DNA of 64,000 nt from positions 329,749 to 393,748 of the forward strand of contig NZ_QGTS01000002.1 of the NCBI RefSeq assembly GCF_003182475.1, read 5' to 3'. The stretch comes from Mangrovibacter plantisponsor. Its GTDB lineage: Bacteria; Pseudomonadota; Gammaproteobacteria; Enterobacterales; Enterobacteriaceae. Positions within the stretch are counted from its first letter, which is position 1. Each line of letters begins with the position of its first letter. Below the pieces are notes generated by a model. The model was not told the origin of the DNA, searched no databases, and saw nothing but the letters and a program-made list of their open reading frames with translations. Shown here piece by piece: positions 9,751-18,708 of the stretch. The position numbers were made by a program, and so were the translations under genes.

Positions 9751-10169
9751 ATATGAATAGAAATGAAGCGTTGTCTTTTTTACGTAACCATCAGCCAATG
9801 CCTGATGATTGTGATTTAACACAAGAACTCATTGATAAATATGATGAGGTAAGGAAATTCTTCATTGCTAATCCTGATAAGGAAGTAATATCGCTATTTC
9901 TTACATCTTATGGTAATGGTGATGGTTGGGGTGTATATCAACTAGTAGAAGATGTTTTTTATAAATGCCATTTTGATGATGTGGTTTTAGAAATAAAAAA
10001 AATATTGGAAAATCCATCTATAGCTGACAGTGTCAGATACTGGGTTACCCAAGTATCAGCGGCATTCTCTGATTCTAAATTAAAAAAAGGCCTGGAGATA
10101 TCACTAAACTCAGAAAATGAAGATATACGGGATGCTGCCCAGTTATCCCTTGATATGATGGATAATTGA
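9747..10169 (+). CDS. Probable immunity protein for the Rhs tip toxin
   Basis: 140 aa starting at the ATG that overlaps the rhs stop codon (ATGA). The product is acidic and helical, with the Leu/Ile spacing of HEAT-like repeats towards its end (SENEDIRDAAQLSLDMM). I do not recognise a named immunity family. Position directly after the toxin tip, coupling by overlap and matching low GC all argue for immunity. A start at 9729 in the same frame would overlap the toxin by 22 bases and has no advantage. Confidence 0.75.
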   Translation: MNMNRNEALSFLRNHQPMPDDCDLTQELIDKYDEVRKFFIANPDKEVISLFLTSYGNGDGWGVYQLVEDVFYKCHFDDVVLEIKKILENPSIADSVRYWVTQVSAAFSDSKLKKGLEISLNSENEDIRDAAQLSLDMMDN

Positions 10170-10780
10170 TATTAATCTTGGGATATTCTCTCTGGTGCTT
10201 TTTTATTTCTAGATTTTTAAAAAATAGCCAAAGAGAATAACCAAGTACATTAATGAACCGTTAGATGAAGATATTCTCTATTCGAATGGTAAGTGACTGG
10301 TATGTAAATTTACCAGAGATGCATGAATTAATATTGATGAGGCGGCAACAAAAATAATGAAATATTTTTTTACTCAAAAGGCTGAGTAAGCACAGTCTCT
10401 CATCTTCAAATAATATAACTGGGAGTCTGGTGTGAAATTAAAAAGCTCATTAGATGCATTAATTGAGTTAATATCTAATAGCGATGAAATTAAAAAATAT
10501 TATTAACAGTATGCTGGGTAAAGAAAAAATGGGATTAGATTAGATCTTATCTTCATTGCTATGATTTTCATCTGGATATATATTAATAGAATACTACATT
10601 GATGATTGTTATTATCCAAATGTTGACATGACTTTTGATGAGCTTATTAATCTTGTTAAATATTAAAACTATGAACTGGAAAGATTTCCTTTCCAATTTA
10701 TTTATTTTTAGTGGTTCTTTATTAATTAAAACACCATAGCTTGCTCAATAATCAGCTAATCCTCTTCAATGGTCACGGTT
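10170..10780 (+). pseudogene. Decayed remnants of immunity-type genes between two Rhs tips
   Basis: AT-rich stretch full of short broken frames. A GTG-started 24-codon fragment at 10432-10506 reads MKLKSSLDALIELISNSDEI and then stops. Another fragment, roughly 10563-10667, reads through YYIDDCYYPNVDMTFDELIN and ends at TAA; the DELxxLV ending looks like the tail of a small immunity protein. Such debris between a current tip and an orphan tip is typical of Rhs loci that accumulate displaced toxin/immunity pairs. No intact gene is visible. Confidence 0.5.
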
Positions 10781-10816
10781 ATCACCTGCCCGCCAACTCT
10801 TCAAGCCAGCGGCTGT

Positions 10817-11086
10817 ACAGAGCAGGAAAGCGGAGGGGCGCACTGGCATGTGGCGCAGAACCTGCGGTTCCAGGGCCAGTACCTGGATCGTGACCAGTCC
10901 GTCGGGAACGGACTGGAACCACGCATAAGCGTGGTCCCGCAGGGCCCGGCACAGGGAAGTGCCGGGTAAAACGGGGCTGCACTATAATACATTCCGGTAT
11001 TACGATCCGGCGGGCGCGTGTTATACACAGAAAGACCCGATAGGGTTGGCGGGTGGGATAAACTTATACAGTTATGTGCCGAATCC
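10817..11086 (+). repeat. Orphan copy of the Rhs core end, split by an 80-base insertion
   Basis: Copy of 9160-9353 in front of the second tip. Its first 74 bases match, then 80 bases (10891-10970) replace four bases (AGAG) of the main copy, then the match resumes to 11086. The frame from the first half ends at a TAA at 10967, so the orphan shell fragment is not continuous with the tip frame. Confidence 0.85.
10891..10970. repeat. 80-base element made of three consecutive palindromes
   Basis: Three hairpins in tandem: CCAGTCCGT/ACGGACTGG (10894-10902, 10908-10916), ACCACGC/GCGTGGT around ATAA (10918-10924, 10929-10935), and CCCGGCAC/GTGCCGGG (10945-10952, 10959-10966). It is absent from the otherwise identical segment at 9233-9238. 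It does not look like ERIC or the usual enterobacterial REP units. A GTG within its third hairpin opens the frame of the downstream tip. Confidence 0.75.
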
Positions 11087-11507
11087 GCTGGCGTGGGTGG
11101 ATCCGTGGGGGTTGGCTGGTTGTAATATTGTCCATCGAGCGGTGACTCCTGAACAAGCAGATAGTATCCGCGCAGGCAACGGAATATCAAGACCCACTCC
11201 ATACCATAGAACGACTCCGACTCAACATGTGGCAGGAGCACCGCACTCGCGTGATCCATGGATATCAACAACTAGAAGTCAATCAACAGCAGAATACTTT
11301 GCTACTCATGGTGGAACTCAAGCAGCAAATCCAATTGTTAAGATAGATCTGTCTAAAATTCCGAGTGATAAGATTTTAGATGTATCAAACGCTCAAAAGA
11401 CTGCGGAACACTTGCAAACTCCATTCACCCGAAATGTAGCAGCATCCCACCAAGAGATATTGATCTTTGGAGAAATGCCTTCAGAAGCGATAATTGGATT
11501 TTTATAG
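10959..11507 (+). CDS. Orphan Rhs tip with ADP-ribosyltransferase-like domain
   Basis: About 182 aa: the end of an Rhs shell ([36 protein letters not shown]) followed by a different toxin tip. The tip shows [21 protein letters not shown] and [16 protein letters not shown], an arrangement of Arg, S-T-T and Q-E that fits the R-S-E class of ADP-ribosyltransferase folds. This is an inference from motifs. The GTG at 10959 is only the first possible start; without recombination onto the main rhs gene the fragment lacks shell and PAAR and would not be delivered. The low-GC tip begins at about 11100. Confidence 0.65.
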   Translation: MPGKTGLHYNTFRYYDPAGACYTQKDPIGLAGGINLYSYVPNPLAWVDPWGLAGCNIVHRAVTPEQADSIRAGNGISRPTPYHRTTPTQHVAGAPHSRDPWISTTRSQSTAEYFATHGGTQAANPIVKIDLSKIPSDKILDVSNAQKTAEHLQTPFTRNVAASHQEILIFGEMPSEAIIGFL

Positions 11508-11516
11508 GAGAAAAAT

Positions 11517-11819
11517 ATGTTGAAAGCAATAAAAGAAAAGATCATAAAAAACAGCTTTGTTGATGAAGTTAGAACCAATATGTCATTTAATGAAGATGCT
11601 TATAAGGGGTTAATATCGTCTTTGTGTGAATTGTCTATTGAATTGAAAGAAAATGACTTTATTGACAGGGAGTTGGCGCTTTATTTATATACTATTCCAC
11701 AAATGGTACGAAATGCATATGTGAGTTTTGATGGAAAAGAAAATAAGCCTGAAATCGCATTCAGATTAGAAGATGCTTGGATTGAATTAGATGCATTAGT
11801 CATTGACTGTTTAAGCTAA
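11517..11819 (+). CDS. Probable immunity protein for the orphan Rhs tip
   Basis: 100 aa, acidic, AT-rich, starting 9 bases after the orphan tip with TAGGAGAAAAAT in front of the ATG, a good ribosome binding site. No family is recognised. Immunity is inferred from its position and size. It appears intact, so the cell can be protected against siblings that use this tip. Confidence 0.65.
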   Translation: MLKAIKEKIIKNSFVDEVRTNMSFNEDAYKGLISSLCELSIELKENDFIDRELALYLYTIPQMVRNAYVSFDGKENKPEIAFRLEDAWIELDALVIDCLS

Positions 11820-11823
11820 TAAT

Positions 11824-11862
11824 AGCTGGAAGCGATCCCAACGATCCTTCCGGCTTTATTTT
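11824..11862 (+). terminator. Probable terminator at the end of the Rhs island
   Basis: An imperfect stem GGAAGCGATC/GATCCTTCC (one bulge) with a CCAAC loop, followed by TTTATTTTA. It closes the vgrG-rhs region. Confidence 0.5.
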
Positions 11863-12303
11863 ATCGTTCGCTCCGTGGAACTGTAAGTACACCCATATTA
11901 GTTCCACATTTTTTGAGTTTGCCGGATTTTCAGCCATCTGCCGGTACGCAAGCGTCGGCCACAGACCAGTACATCGTACATAAAAATGAAGCAACACAGG
12001 CGGCAAGGTGTAAGCCCTTCATGCAGAGTGCTGGTTTGGCGCAACATAAAGCTCTGATTGGAACACATGAGTAATGCTACTTCATCCCCGGCACAACCCC
12101 TCCCTCTGAACGAGCCTGCCTGGCGGTATCACCTCTAACGCACACCCCTGTTATTTGCCGACCCGCATCTCTGTACCATGCTCCTTTAGCTGGTAATCCA
12201 TCATAAACGCCATATTGAAATTAGCAATCATTCGCATTAAATTGTCTCTCTTTTGACGAGCAAGAACTGCTGTCGTCGCCAATAAAAGCGTGGGGCACAC
12301 TGT
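11863..12303. promoter_or_regulatory. Intergenic region with a possible Fur site
   Basis: No gene is seen. At 12222-12236 the sequence TAGCAAT C ATTCGCA matches 9 of 14 fixed positions of the 7-1-7 Fur motif (TGATAAT n ATTATCA). It lies about 70 bases upstream of the IroE-like esterase, a plausible iron-regulated gene. A better site with the same right half, ATTCGCA, lies before the AraC regulator at 51912-51926. Confidence 0.4.
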
Positions 12304-13299
12304 ATGGCTGGCTGGAAAATGATAAAACCGTACCCGGGAACGAAACTGTTTTCGGCACTGTGGGTGGCTCTGTTGCTCATTCTTCTTCCCGCTGCCAGTG
12401 GCTACGCCAGGCCAGATATGCAACCGCTGGGGGAAAACATTGCCGATAAAGGCTCCAGCAGGTATCACTTCAACGTGCAGCAGTTCAATTCGGCAGACGG
12501 GCAGCGCCACTATAAAGTGTGGGCTGCCATACCCAACCAGTCGCCGCCACCTGCGGGTTACCCGGTGCTGTATATGCTGGATGGCAATGCGGTGATGGAC
12601 CGCCTGTCGGAAGCATTTCTCAAGCAACTTTCCGCTAAAAACCCGCCTGTGATTGTGGCCGTTGGCTACCAGACCCGGCTACCGTTTGATTTAACCGCCC
12701 GCGCCTGGGATTACACCCCGCCAGAAAGCACGCCTGAACCGGTAAAAGCCAGCGCAACGCGCTTTGGCCGCAAAGGTGGCGGCAGTGCCGAGTTTCGCCA
12801 CCTGCTGGAAAACGTAATTGCACCAGCCATGGAGAAAGAGGTTCACATCAACCCGGCAGCACGCGGTTTGTGGGGGCACTCTTTTGGCGGGCTGTTTGTT
12901 ATCGATACTTATCTCACTTCCCGGTTTTTTAGCTATTACTACTCAGCCAGCCCGTCACTGGAGCGGGATAACTTTGCGGTGCTGAAACGCCTGGTAAACC
13001 TCACCCCTGGGCAGTTTTGCCACAAGCAACTGGAATATATGGAAGGGACCGGAAGCAAAGCTCCTGCAACAGACAGCAATGCTCCGGTGAATGCTGCTTT
13101 AGTAATGAAGCAGGCAGAGCAGGCGATAAACACATTACGTGCGCGCGGGGTTAATGCCAGCGCCAGGCTTTACCCGGGGCTGACTCACGGCCAGGTATTT
13201 AATGCCTCTTTCCACAGTGCATTGTTGCAAATGGCACAACAACCCGTCACCACGCCCACCACCACAACCTGTACTAATAGTACCGCTCTGGCCGGTTAA
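12304..13299 (+). CDS. Exported alpha/beta hydrolase, IroE-like esterase
   Basis: 331 aa. A long hydrophobic signal (SALWVALLLILLPAASGYA) is followed by an esterase-D/IroE-type alpha/beta hydrolase domain: PVLYMLDGNAVMD strand, nucleophile elbow LWGHSFGGLF (Ser about residue 202) and catalytic His in YPGLTHGQVF (about residue 298). Close relatives hydrolyse the trilactone of enterobactin-type siderophores in the periplasm. No other siderophore gene is adjacent; a TonB receptor lies 36 kb away. The ATG at 12304 is used; one at 12319 (MIKPYPG) is equally possible. Substrate is inferred from family and the possible Fur site. Confidence 0.75.
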   Translation: MAGWKMIKPYPGTKLFSALWVALLLILLPAASGYARPDMQPLGENIADKGSSRYHFNVQQFNSADGQRHYKVWAAIPNQSPPPAGYPVLYMLDGNAVMDRLSEAFLKQLSAKNPPVIVAVGYQTRLPFDLTARAWDYTPPESTPEPVKASATRFGRKGGGSAEFRHLLENVIAPAMEKEVHINPAARGLWGHSFGGLFVIDTYLTSRFFSYYYSASPSLERDNFAVLKRLVNLTPGQFCHKQLEYMEGTGSKAPATDSNAPVNAALVMKQAEQAINTLRARGVNASARLYPGLTHGQVFNASFHSALLQMAQQPVTTPTTTTCTNSTALAG

Positions 13300-13307
13300 G
13301 CCACTAA

Positions 13308-13329
13308 GGCTGGTGCCCGGGCACCAGCC
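13308..13329 (+). terminator. 22-base perfect palindrome after the esterase gene
   Basis: GGCTGGTGCCC joined to GGGCACCAGCC, 9 bases after the stop codon, without a T run. A likely transcript-end hairpin. Confidence 0.45.
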
Positions 13330-13532
13330 AGTACCCATCTTCTTGTATCCAACCCCGGCCGCACTCGCTCTGATGGCGGTTTTCTTGCTTTTTCCCAGTA
13401 TTTTCTTTGTCCGAATCCCTTTTCTTTGGGCTTGCTCACATTACGCCAGGTGGTTGGTTCAGCATGCTGAACTGGCAGTATTTTGCTGCAATTGATGCCG
13501 ATAGACTCACTTTCAACCAGAAGGAGCCACCA

Positions 13533-14339
13533 ATGAGCAGGACCGGGTGTACATCATTAATCCGTGCAGAAAAAATTCTGACCTACATAGCCTATATCGG
13601 TGCTGTGGGGTTTATGGAATTGCTCCGGGAGTTTCAGTACCCAAAAAGCAGCCTGCTGAATTTACTGAATACTATGGTGGAGTGCGGGTTTCTGGTTAAA
13701 AACAGCCAGGGGCAATACACCCTGGGAATTAAAAATTATGAGCTGGGGTGCCAGGCGTTGCACAGAAAAAATATTTTCGAAGTGACCAAACGGCCCATGC
13801 AGGCGTTATCGGCACAAAGCGGGCTCATTTGCCATCTGGGAACGATTGAGAATGGCTACGCAATCTATTTAGATAAAGTGGAAACCCCAGGCACGGCACC
13901 CACCCGTAAAAGCTGGATTGGCAAAAAACTGGAGTTACATGTTACTGCGCTGGGTAAGGCCTTGCTGGCATGGAAATCCACAGAAGAAATTGACTACTTT
14001 ATGGGAACGCTGGCGCTGGCAAAATATACCGAAAACACGATTACTGATAAGAAAGCATTTATTAGCGAACTGCAGAAAACGCGCTCCCGTGGCTGGGCAA
14101 TAGATAACGAAGAATCTGCATATGGCGCAGTTTGTTTGAGTATGCCGATATTTGATTTGTACCACCGGGTAAACTACGTGATTTCGTTATCCGGTAATCC
14201 ATTTATTTTCTCAGGAAAGAAAAAAGAACATTACTTATCACTGTTGAAGCAATGTTCAGAACAGATATCTGAAGGGCTTGGTTTTAAAAAACAACCGCGT
14301 TTTAGTAATAAGGGAAGTGTTTATGATTACAAAGTTTAA
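13533..14339 (+). CDS. yjhI: IclR-family transcriptional regulator of the pentonate locus
   Basis: 268 aa with an N-terminal winged helix (about residues 8-65, [35 protein letters not shown]) and a C-terminal IclR effector domain ([29 protein letters not shown]). The frame is open from 13407, but AAGGAG at 13521-13526 and the IclR-type N terminus [14 protein letters not shown] fix the start at 13533. It overlaps the aldolase gene by 17 bases. Gene order regulator-aldolase-dehydratase-GntP permease is that of E. coli yjhI-H-G-F, so it probably senses a pentonate or its 2-keto-3-deoxy product. Confidence 0.85.
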   Translation: MSRTGCTSLIRAEKILTYIAYIGAVGFMELLREFQYPKSSLLNLLNTMVECGFLVKNSQGQYTLGIKNYELGCQALHRKNIFEVTKRPMQALSAQSGLICHLGTIENGYAIYLDKVETPGTAPTRKSWIGKKLELHVTALGKALLAWKSTEEIDYFMGTLALAKYTENTITDKKAFISELQKTRSRGWAIDNEESAYGAVCLSMPIFDLYHRVNYVISLSGNPFIFSGKKKEHYLSLLKQCSEQISEGLGFKKQPRFSNKGSVYDYKV

Positions 14340-15231
14340 AGGCATTATACCTCCGGTTTCTACCACCTTTGATGCTGAAGGCAATATCGACCATGAGGCA
14401 ATTAAACAGGTGGCGGATTTTCTGATAACCCGTGGTGTGGATGGCCTGTTTTACCTCGGCACTGGAGGCGAGTTCAGCCAAATGAGCACCGGGCAGCGGA
14501 TGGCATTTGCTCAGGCTGCAGTGAGTGCGGTAGACCGGCGGGTGCCCGTGTTAATTGGCGTGGGTTCAACATCAATGGAAGAAGCCATCGCTCTGGCTCA
14601 GCATGCAGAAAAAATCGGGGCTGACGGGGTGGTTGCTATCAACCCGTTCTACTGGAAAGTGGCACAACGAAATATTGAGTTGTACTACAGTGCAATTGCC
14701 CGCAGTGTTTCTTTACCGGTTATTATCTATAACTTCCCGGATTTAACCGGGCAGGATATGTCGCCGCAAATCGTCAAAAAACTGGTGTTGCAAAACAGCA
14801 ATATTGTTGGCATTAAAGATACCATCGACAGCGTTGGCCACTTGCGCAGCATGATTAATACTGTAAAAGAAGTTCGTCCCGATTTTTCTGTATTCTGCGG
14901 TTATGATGACCACTTATTTAATACCTTGCTATTAGGTGGCGATGGGGCAATTTCCGCCAGTGCAAATTTCGCACCCGAATTATCTGTAGGTATTTATGAT
15001 GCATTTTGCAAAGGCGAGTATGCCCAGGCCGTTACGCTGAATAAAAAACTCATGCAATTACCTGGCCTGTATTCACTGGAAACACCGTTTATTTCATTAA
15101 TTAAATATGCAATGCAGTGTGTGGGCCTGCCAGTCAACACCTGGTGCCGCCCGCCGGTAATGGAAGCAACGGAAACAGCAAAACAGCAAGTGCGTGAATT
15201 ACTGGCGGCTCAGGGGCTGTTAAAACAATAA
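14323..15231 (+). CDS. yjhH: 2-keto-3-deoxy-sugar acid aldolase (YjhH/YagE type)
   Basis: 302 aa, DapA/NAL class I aldolase family. It has [13 protein letters not shown] (about residues 42-54, in place of the GTTGE of DapA), the Tyr of [11 protein letters not shown], the Schiff-base Lys of [11 protein letters not shown] (about residue 165) and VFCGYDDHL. Nearly every block matches E. coli YjhH/YagE, which cleaves 2-keto-3-deoxy-pentonate to pyruvate and glycolaldehyde. The start at 14323 has AAGGGA upstream and lies inside the end of the regulator gene. Product of the dehydratase encoded next is the expected substrate. Confidence 0.9.
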   Translation: MITKFKGIIPPVSTTFDAEGNIDHEAIKQVADFLITRGVDGLFYLGTGGEFSQMSTGQRMAFAQAAVSAVDRRVPVLIGVGSTSMEEAIALAQHAEKIGADGVVAINPFYWKVAQRNIELYYSAIARSVSLPVIIYNFPDLTGQDMSPQIVKKLVLQNSNIVGIKDTIDSVGHLRSMINTVKEVRPDFSVFCGYDDHLFNTLLLGGDGAISASANFAPELSVGIYDAFCKGEYAQAVTLNKKLMQLPGLYSLETPFISLIKYAMQCVGLPVNTWCRPPVMEATETAKQQVRELLAAQGLLKQ

Positions 15232-15240
15232 GGTGGCTGT

Positions 15241-17202
15241 ATGTTATTTACCGAACTGTATCCTCAAAATAATGCGATTTACCAGGTAAGAACACATGCT
15301 AAAGGCCCTGAGGGGGAATTACCGCTCACTGCCGACATGCTTATTAACCGCCCGAGTGGTGATATTTTTGGTATGACCATGAACGCCGGGATGGGTTGGG
15401 CTCCACAAGAACTGGACCAGGATAGTGTGTTGTTACTCAGCACGCTGGGTGGGCTGCGTGAGCCTCAGGGTAAACCGGCTGCGTTGGCATTGCACCAGGG
15501 GCACTACGAGCTGGACATTCAACTCCGGGCCGCAGCGCAGGAACTTAAAAGCCAGCATGCATTACCTTATGCCGTCTATGTTTCTGACCCGTGCGACGGG
15601 CGGACTCAGGGCACAACAGGTATGTTTGATTCACTACCATACCGCAATGACGCATCAATGGTGATGCGCCGGTTAATTCGCTCTTTGCCCAATGCAAAAG
15701 CCATTATCGGGGTTGCTTCCTGCGATAAGGGGTTGCCGGCAACCATGATGGCGCTGGCTTCGCAGCATAATAAAGCCACGGTACTGGTGCCGGGGGGCGC
15801 AACGCTGCCTGCGTTGAATGGCGAAGATAACGGAAAAGTGCAAACTATTGGCACCCGGTTTGCCAATGGTGAACTGACCCTGCAAAGTGCCCGCCGCCTG
15901 GGGTGTTCTGCCTGTGCGTCTTCTGGTGGTGGTTGCCAGTTTTTGGGTACCGCAGGTACTTCGCAGGTGGTGGCCGAAGGGTTGGGGCTGGCCCTGCCTC
16001 ATTCGGCACTGGCACCTTCGGGGGAACCCGTATGGTCAGAAATTGCCCGGGCCTCGGCTGCTGCTGCGCTGAACCTGATACGCCTGGGTATTACCACTAA
16101 AGATATCCTGACGGATAAAGCAATTGAAAATGCCATGATGGTTCATGCGGCGTTTGGCGGTTCGACCAATCTGCTACTGCACATTCCGGCGATTGCCCAC
16201 CAGGCCGGTTGCCGAATTCCGGATGTGGATGACTGGATCCGTATTAACCGCCAGGTGCCACGGCTGGTTAGTGTGTTACCCAATGGGCCAGTTTATCACC
16301 CCACTGTGCGCGCATTTATGGCGGGTGGTGCGCCGGAAGTTATGCTCTATTTGCGGGAACTGGGCTTACTCCATGAAGATGTCATGACAGTAACCGGCCA
16401 TACGCTGAAAGAGAACCTTGACTGGTGGGAACATTCAGAGCGGCGCAGTAAATTCAAAGCGCTTCTGCGTGAGCAGGAACAGGTCGAGCCGGATGACGTC
16501 ATTATGTCGCCAGAGCAGGCACGCCTGCGTGGGTTAACATCCACCATCACATTCCCGGTAGGGAATATTGCGCCAGAAGGCTCTGTGATTAAATCAACCG
16601 CCATTGATGCCAGCGTGATTGATGAAAACGGCCTGTATTACCATAAAGGCGCGGTAAAAGTGTACCTCAGCGAAAAAGCCGCAGTTTATGACATCAAGCA
16701 TGAGCAGGTTAAAGCAGGCGATATTCTGGTTATTATTGGTACCGGGCCATCCGGCACGGGCATGGAAGAAACCTACCAGGTGACCAGTGCGCTGAAACAC
16801 CTTTCCTATGGCAAACAAGTCTCACTGATTACCGATGCCCGTTTCTCCGGAGTTTCTACGGGTGCCTGCATTGGGCATGTTGGCCCTGAAGCACTGGCTG
16901 GCGGGCCGGTAGGCAAGCTGCGCACTGGTGATATTGTGGAAATAAAGATTGATTGCCGCAATTTACTGGGAGAAGTGAATTTCCTTGGGGAAAGTGCGCA
17001 GAAATTGTGCGCCACGCCTGAAGAAGCCGCCGGTGTGCTGAATGCGCGCCCGGCTCACCCCGGATTAGGGCCAGACCCGGAATTACCGGATGACACGCGT
17101 TTGTGGGCCGCACTACAGGCTGTCAGTGGCGGAACATGGCGTGGGTGTGTTTATGACGTTGATAAAATCACCACAGCATTAAAAGAATATATGAATAAAT
17201 AA
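15241..17202 (+). CDS. yjhG: Sugar acid dehydratase (YjhG/YagF type, D-xylonate dehydratase)
   Basis: 653 aa of the IlvD/Edd iron-sulfur dehydratase family, clearly the YjhG/YagF branch. Cluster cysteines are visible in [24 protein letters not shown] and [19 protein letters not shown]. The family dehydrates D-xylonate or other pentonates to 2-keto-3-deoxy acids, feeding the aldolase just upstream (9-base gap). AAGGTGGCTGT precedes the ATG. Followed by a hairpin AGTGGCC/GGCCACT (17209-17225) before the permease. The exact pentonate is not settled by sequence. Confidence 0.92.
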   Translation: MLFTELYPQNNAIYQVRTHAKGPEGELPLTADMLINRPSGDIFGMTMNAGMGWAPQELDQDSVLLLSTLGGLREPQGKPAALALHQGHYELDIQLRAAAQELKSQHALPYAVYVSDPCDGRTQGTTGMFDSLPYRNDASMVMRRLIRSLPNAKAIIGVASCDKGLPATMMALASQHNKATVLVPGGATLPALNGEDNGKVQTIGTRFANGELTLQSARRLGCSACASSGGGCQFLGTAGTSQVVAEGLGLALPHSALAPSGEPVWSEIARASAAAALNLIRLGITTKDILTDKAIENAMMVHAAFGGSTNLLLHIPAIAHQAGCRIPDVDDWIRINRQVPRLVSVLPNGPVYHPTVRAFMAGGAPEVMLYLRELGLLHEDVMTVTGHTLKENLDWWEHSERRSKFKALLREQEQVEPDDVIMSPEQARLRGLTSTITFPVGNIAPEGSVIKSTAIDASVIDENGLYYHKGAVKVYLSEKAAVYDIKHEQVKAGDILVIIGTGPSGTGMEETYQVTSALKHLSYGKQVSLITDARFSGVSTGACIGHVGPEALAGGPVGKLRTGDIVEIKIDCRNLLGEVNFLGESAQKLCATPEEAAGVLNARPAHPGLGPDPELPDDTRLWAALQAVSGGTWRGCVYDVDKITTALKEYMNK

Positions 17203-17208
17203 ATAATA

Positions 17209-17225
17209 GTGGCCTCTGGCCACTA
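17209..17225 (+). terminator. Small hairpin between yjhG and the permease gene
   Basis: Arms AGTGGCC and GGCCACT around TCT, in the 50-base gap, without a T run. More likely an mRNA processing or stability element than a terminator because the operon continues. Confidence 0.35.
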
Positions 17226-17252
17226 ACATCTTACCTGACATGTGAGGATATT

Positions 17253-18602
17253 ATGCCACTGTTAATCATAGCAGTAGGTATTGCTGTACTACTATTGCTG
17301 ACAATTAAAGTTAAATTAAATACGTTTATCTCATTAATACTGGTTTCTATTGGTGTCGCAATTGCCAGTGGTATGGGGTTGAATAAAGTTGTGTCCACTA
17401 TTGAATCCGGGCTTGGAGGTACTCTGGGGCATATTGGTCTTATTTTTGGCTTTGGTGTTATGCTGGGGCGGTTATTAGCCGATGCCGGTGGCGCACAACG
17501 TATTGCATTAACCTTATTAAATTATTTTGGTGCCAAAAGGCTCGACTGGGCAGTGGTTTGCTCTGCATTTATAGTGGGCATTGCATTATTTTTCGAAGTC
17601 GGCCTGATTCTGCTGGTGCCAATTCTGTTTGCCATCGCCAGGGAAGCCAAAATTTCGCCAATGACTATGTGTGTACCCATGCTGGCAGGGTTATTAATTG
17701 CCCATGGTTTTCTGCCGCCACACCCAGGCCCAACAGTGATTGCCCGTGAATACGGTGCAGATGTAGGCAAAGTGCTGCTGTATGGCATTGCTGTGGGTGT
17801 CCCTTCGCTTATTTTGTGCGGCCCGTTAATGAATAAAGTGTGCAGGCAACTGATCCCACAAGCGTTCAGCAAAGAAGGCAACCTGGCTTCACTGGGTGCC
17901 ACGCATCACTTCACAGAAGAAGAAATGCCGGGCTTTGGCATCAGCTTTTTCACCGCCATGCTGCCGGTTATTTTAATGGCGGTGGTGACGGTAATTGAAA
18001 TGATGCACCTGAAAGCATCGGGCGATGCCGGTATTTTCTACAATGTTGTGCTGTTTTTCGGTAACTCGACTATCGCCATGCTGGTTTCTTTACTGGTTGC
18101 CATTTACACCATGGGGCTGAGCCGGGGCAAAAATATCAACCAACTGATGGGCTCATGTGGCCAGGCGGTTGCCGGTATTGCCGGGTTGTTGCTGATTATT
18201 GGCGGCGGTGGGGCATTTAAACAGGTGCTGATTGATTCCGGCGTGGGCACTTATATTTCAACCCTGGTTTCTGGTGTGAATATTAACCCCATTATTATGG
18301 CGTGGTGTGTGGCAGCATTTTTGCGTATTTGCCTGGGATCCGCCACCGTTGCCGCTATCTCAACTTCTGGTCTGGTGATCCCGTTACTGGCAAGCTACAG
18401 CCACGCCAATTTAGCACTCATTACGCTGGCAACCGGTGCGGGTTCTTGTATTTGTTCGCATGTGAATGATGCCAGTTTCTGGATGATTAAAGATTTCTTC
18501 GGCCTGACAACCAAAGAAACATTATTATCCTGGACACTTATGTCTACATTGGTGTCAATATCTGGCCTGGTGTTTATTTTAATGCTGAATATGGTGCTGT
18601 AA
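17253..18602 (+). CDS. yjhF: GntP-family sugar acid permease (YjhF type)
   Basis: 449 aa, 12 or so hydrophobic segments, gluconate:H+ symporter family. Characteristic blocks are [51 protein letters not shown] and the C-terminal [18 protein letters not shown]. It imports the sugar acid used by the upstream dehydratase and aldolase. GTGAGGATATT precedes the ATG. In E. coli the same family member, YjhF, follows yjhG. Confidence 0.88.
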   Translation: MPLLIIAVGIAVLLLLTIKVKLNTFISLILVSIGVAIASGMGLNKVVSTIESGLGGTLGHIGLIFGFGVMLGRLLADAGGAQRIALTLLNYFGAKRLDWAVVCSAFIVGIALFFEVGLILLVPILFAIAREAKISPMTMCVPMLAGLLIAHGFLPPHPGPTVIAREYGADVGKVLLYGIAVGVPSLILCGPLMNKVCRQLIPQAFSKEGNLASLGATHHFTEEEMPGFGISFFTAMLPVILMAVVTVIEMMHLKASGDAGIFYNVVLFFGNSTIAMLVSLLVAIYTMGLSRGKNINQLMGSCGQAVAGIAGLLLIIGGGGAFKQVLIDSGVGTYISTLVSGVNINPIIMAWCVAAFLRICLGSATVAAISTSGLVIPLLASYSHANLALITLATGAGSCICSHVNDASFWMIKDFFGLTTKETLLSWTLMSTLVSISGLVFILMLNMVL

Positions 18603-18708
18603 TTATATTTACCTGTCAGTAAAACAGCGTGGTTTTTTAGCAAAACAGAATTTGTATATTCCTTGCTTTCTGGCAAGGGGTAAATAGCCATTATCTGGAG
18701 AACATCTT

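Noticed and set aside
10891..10970. ERIC or standard REP element
   Set aside because: The three stems do not share the ERIC core or the usual REP stem; kept as an unnamed element.
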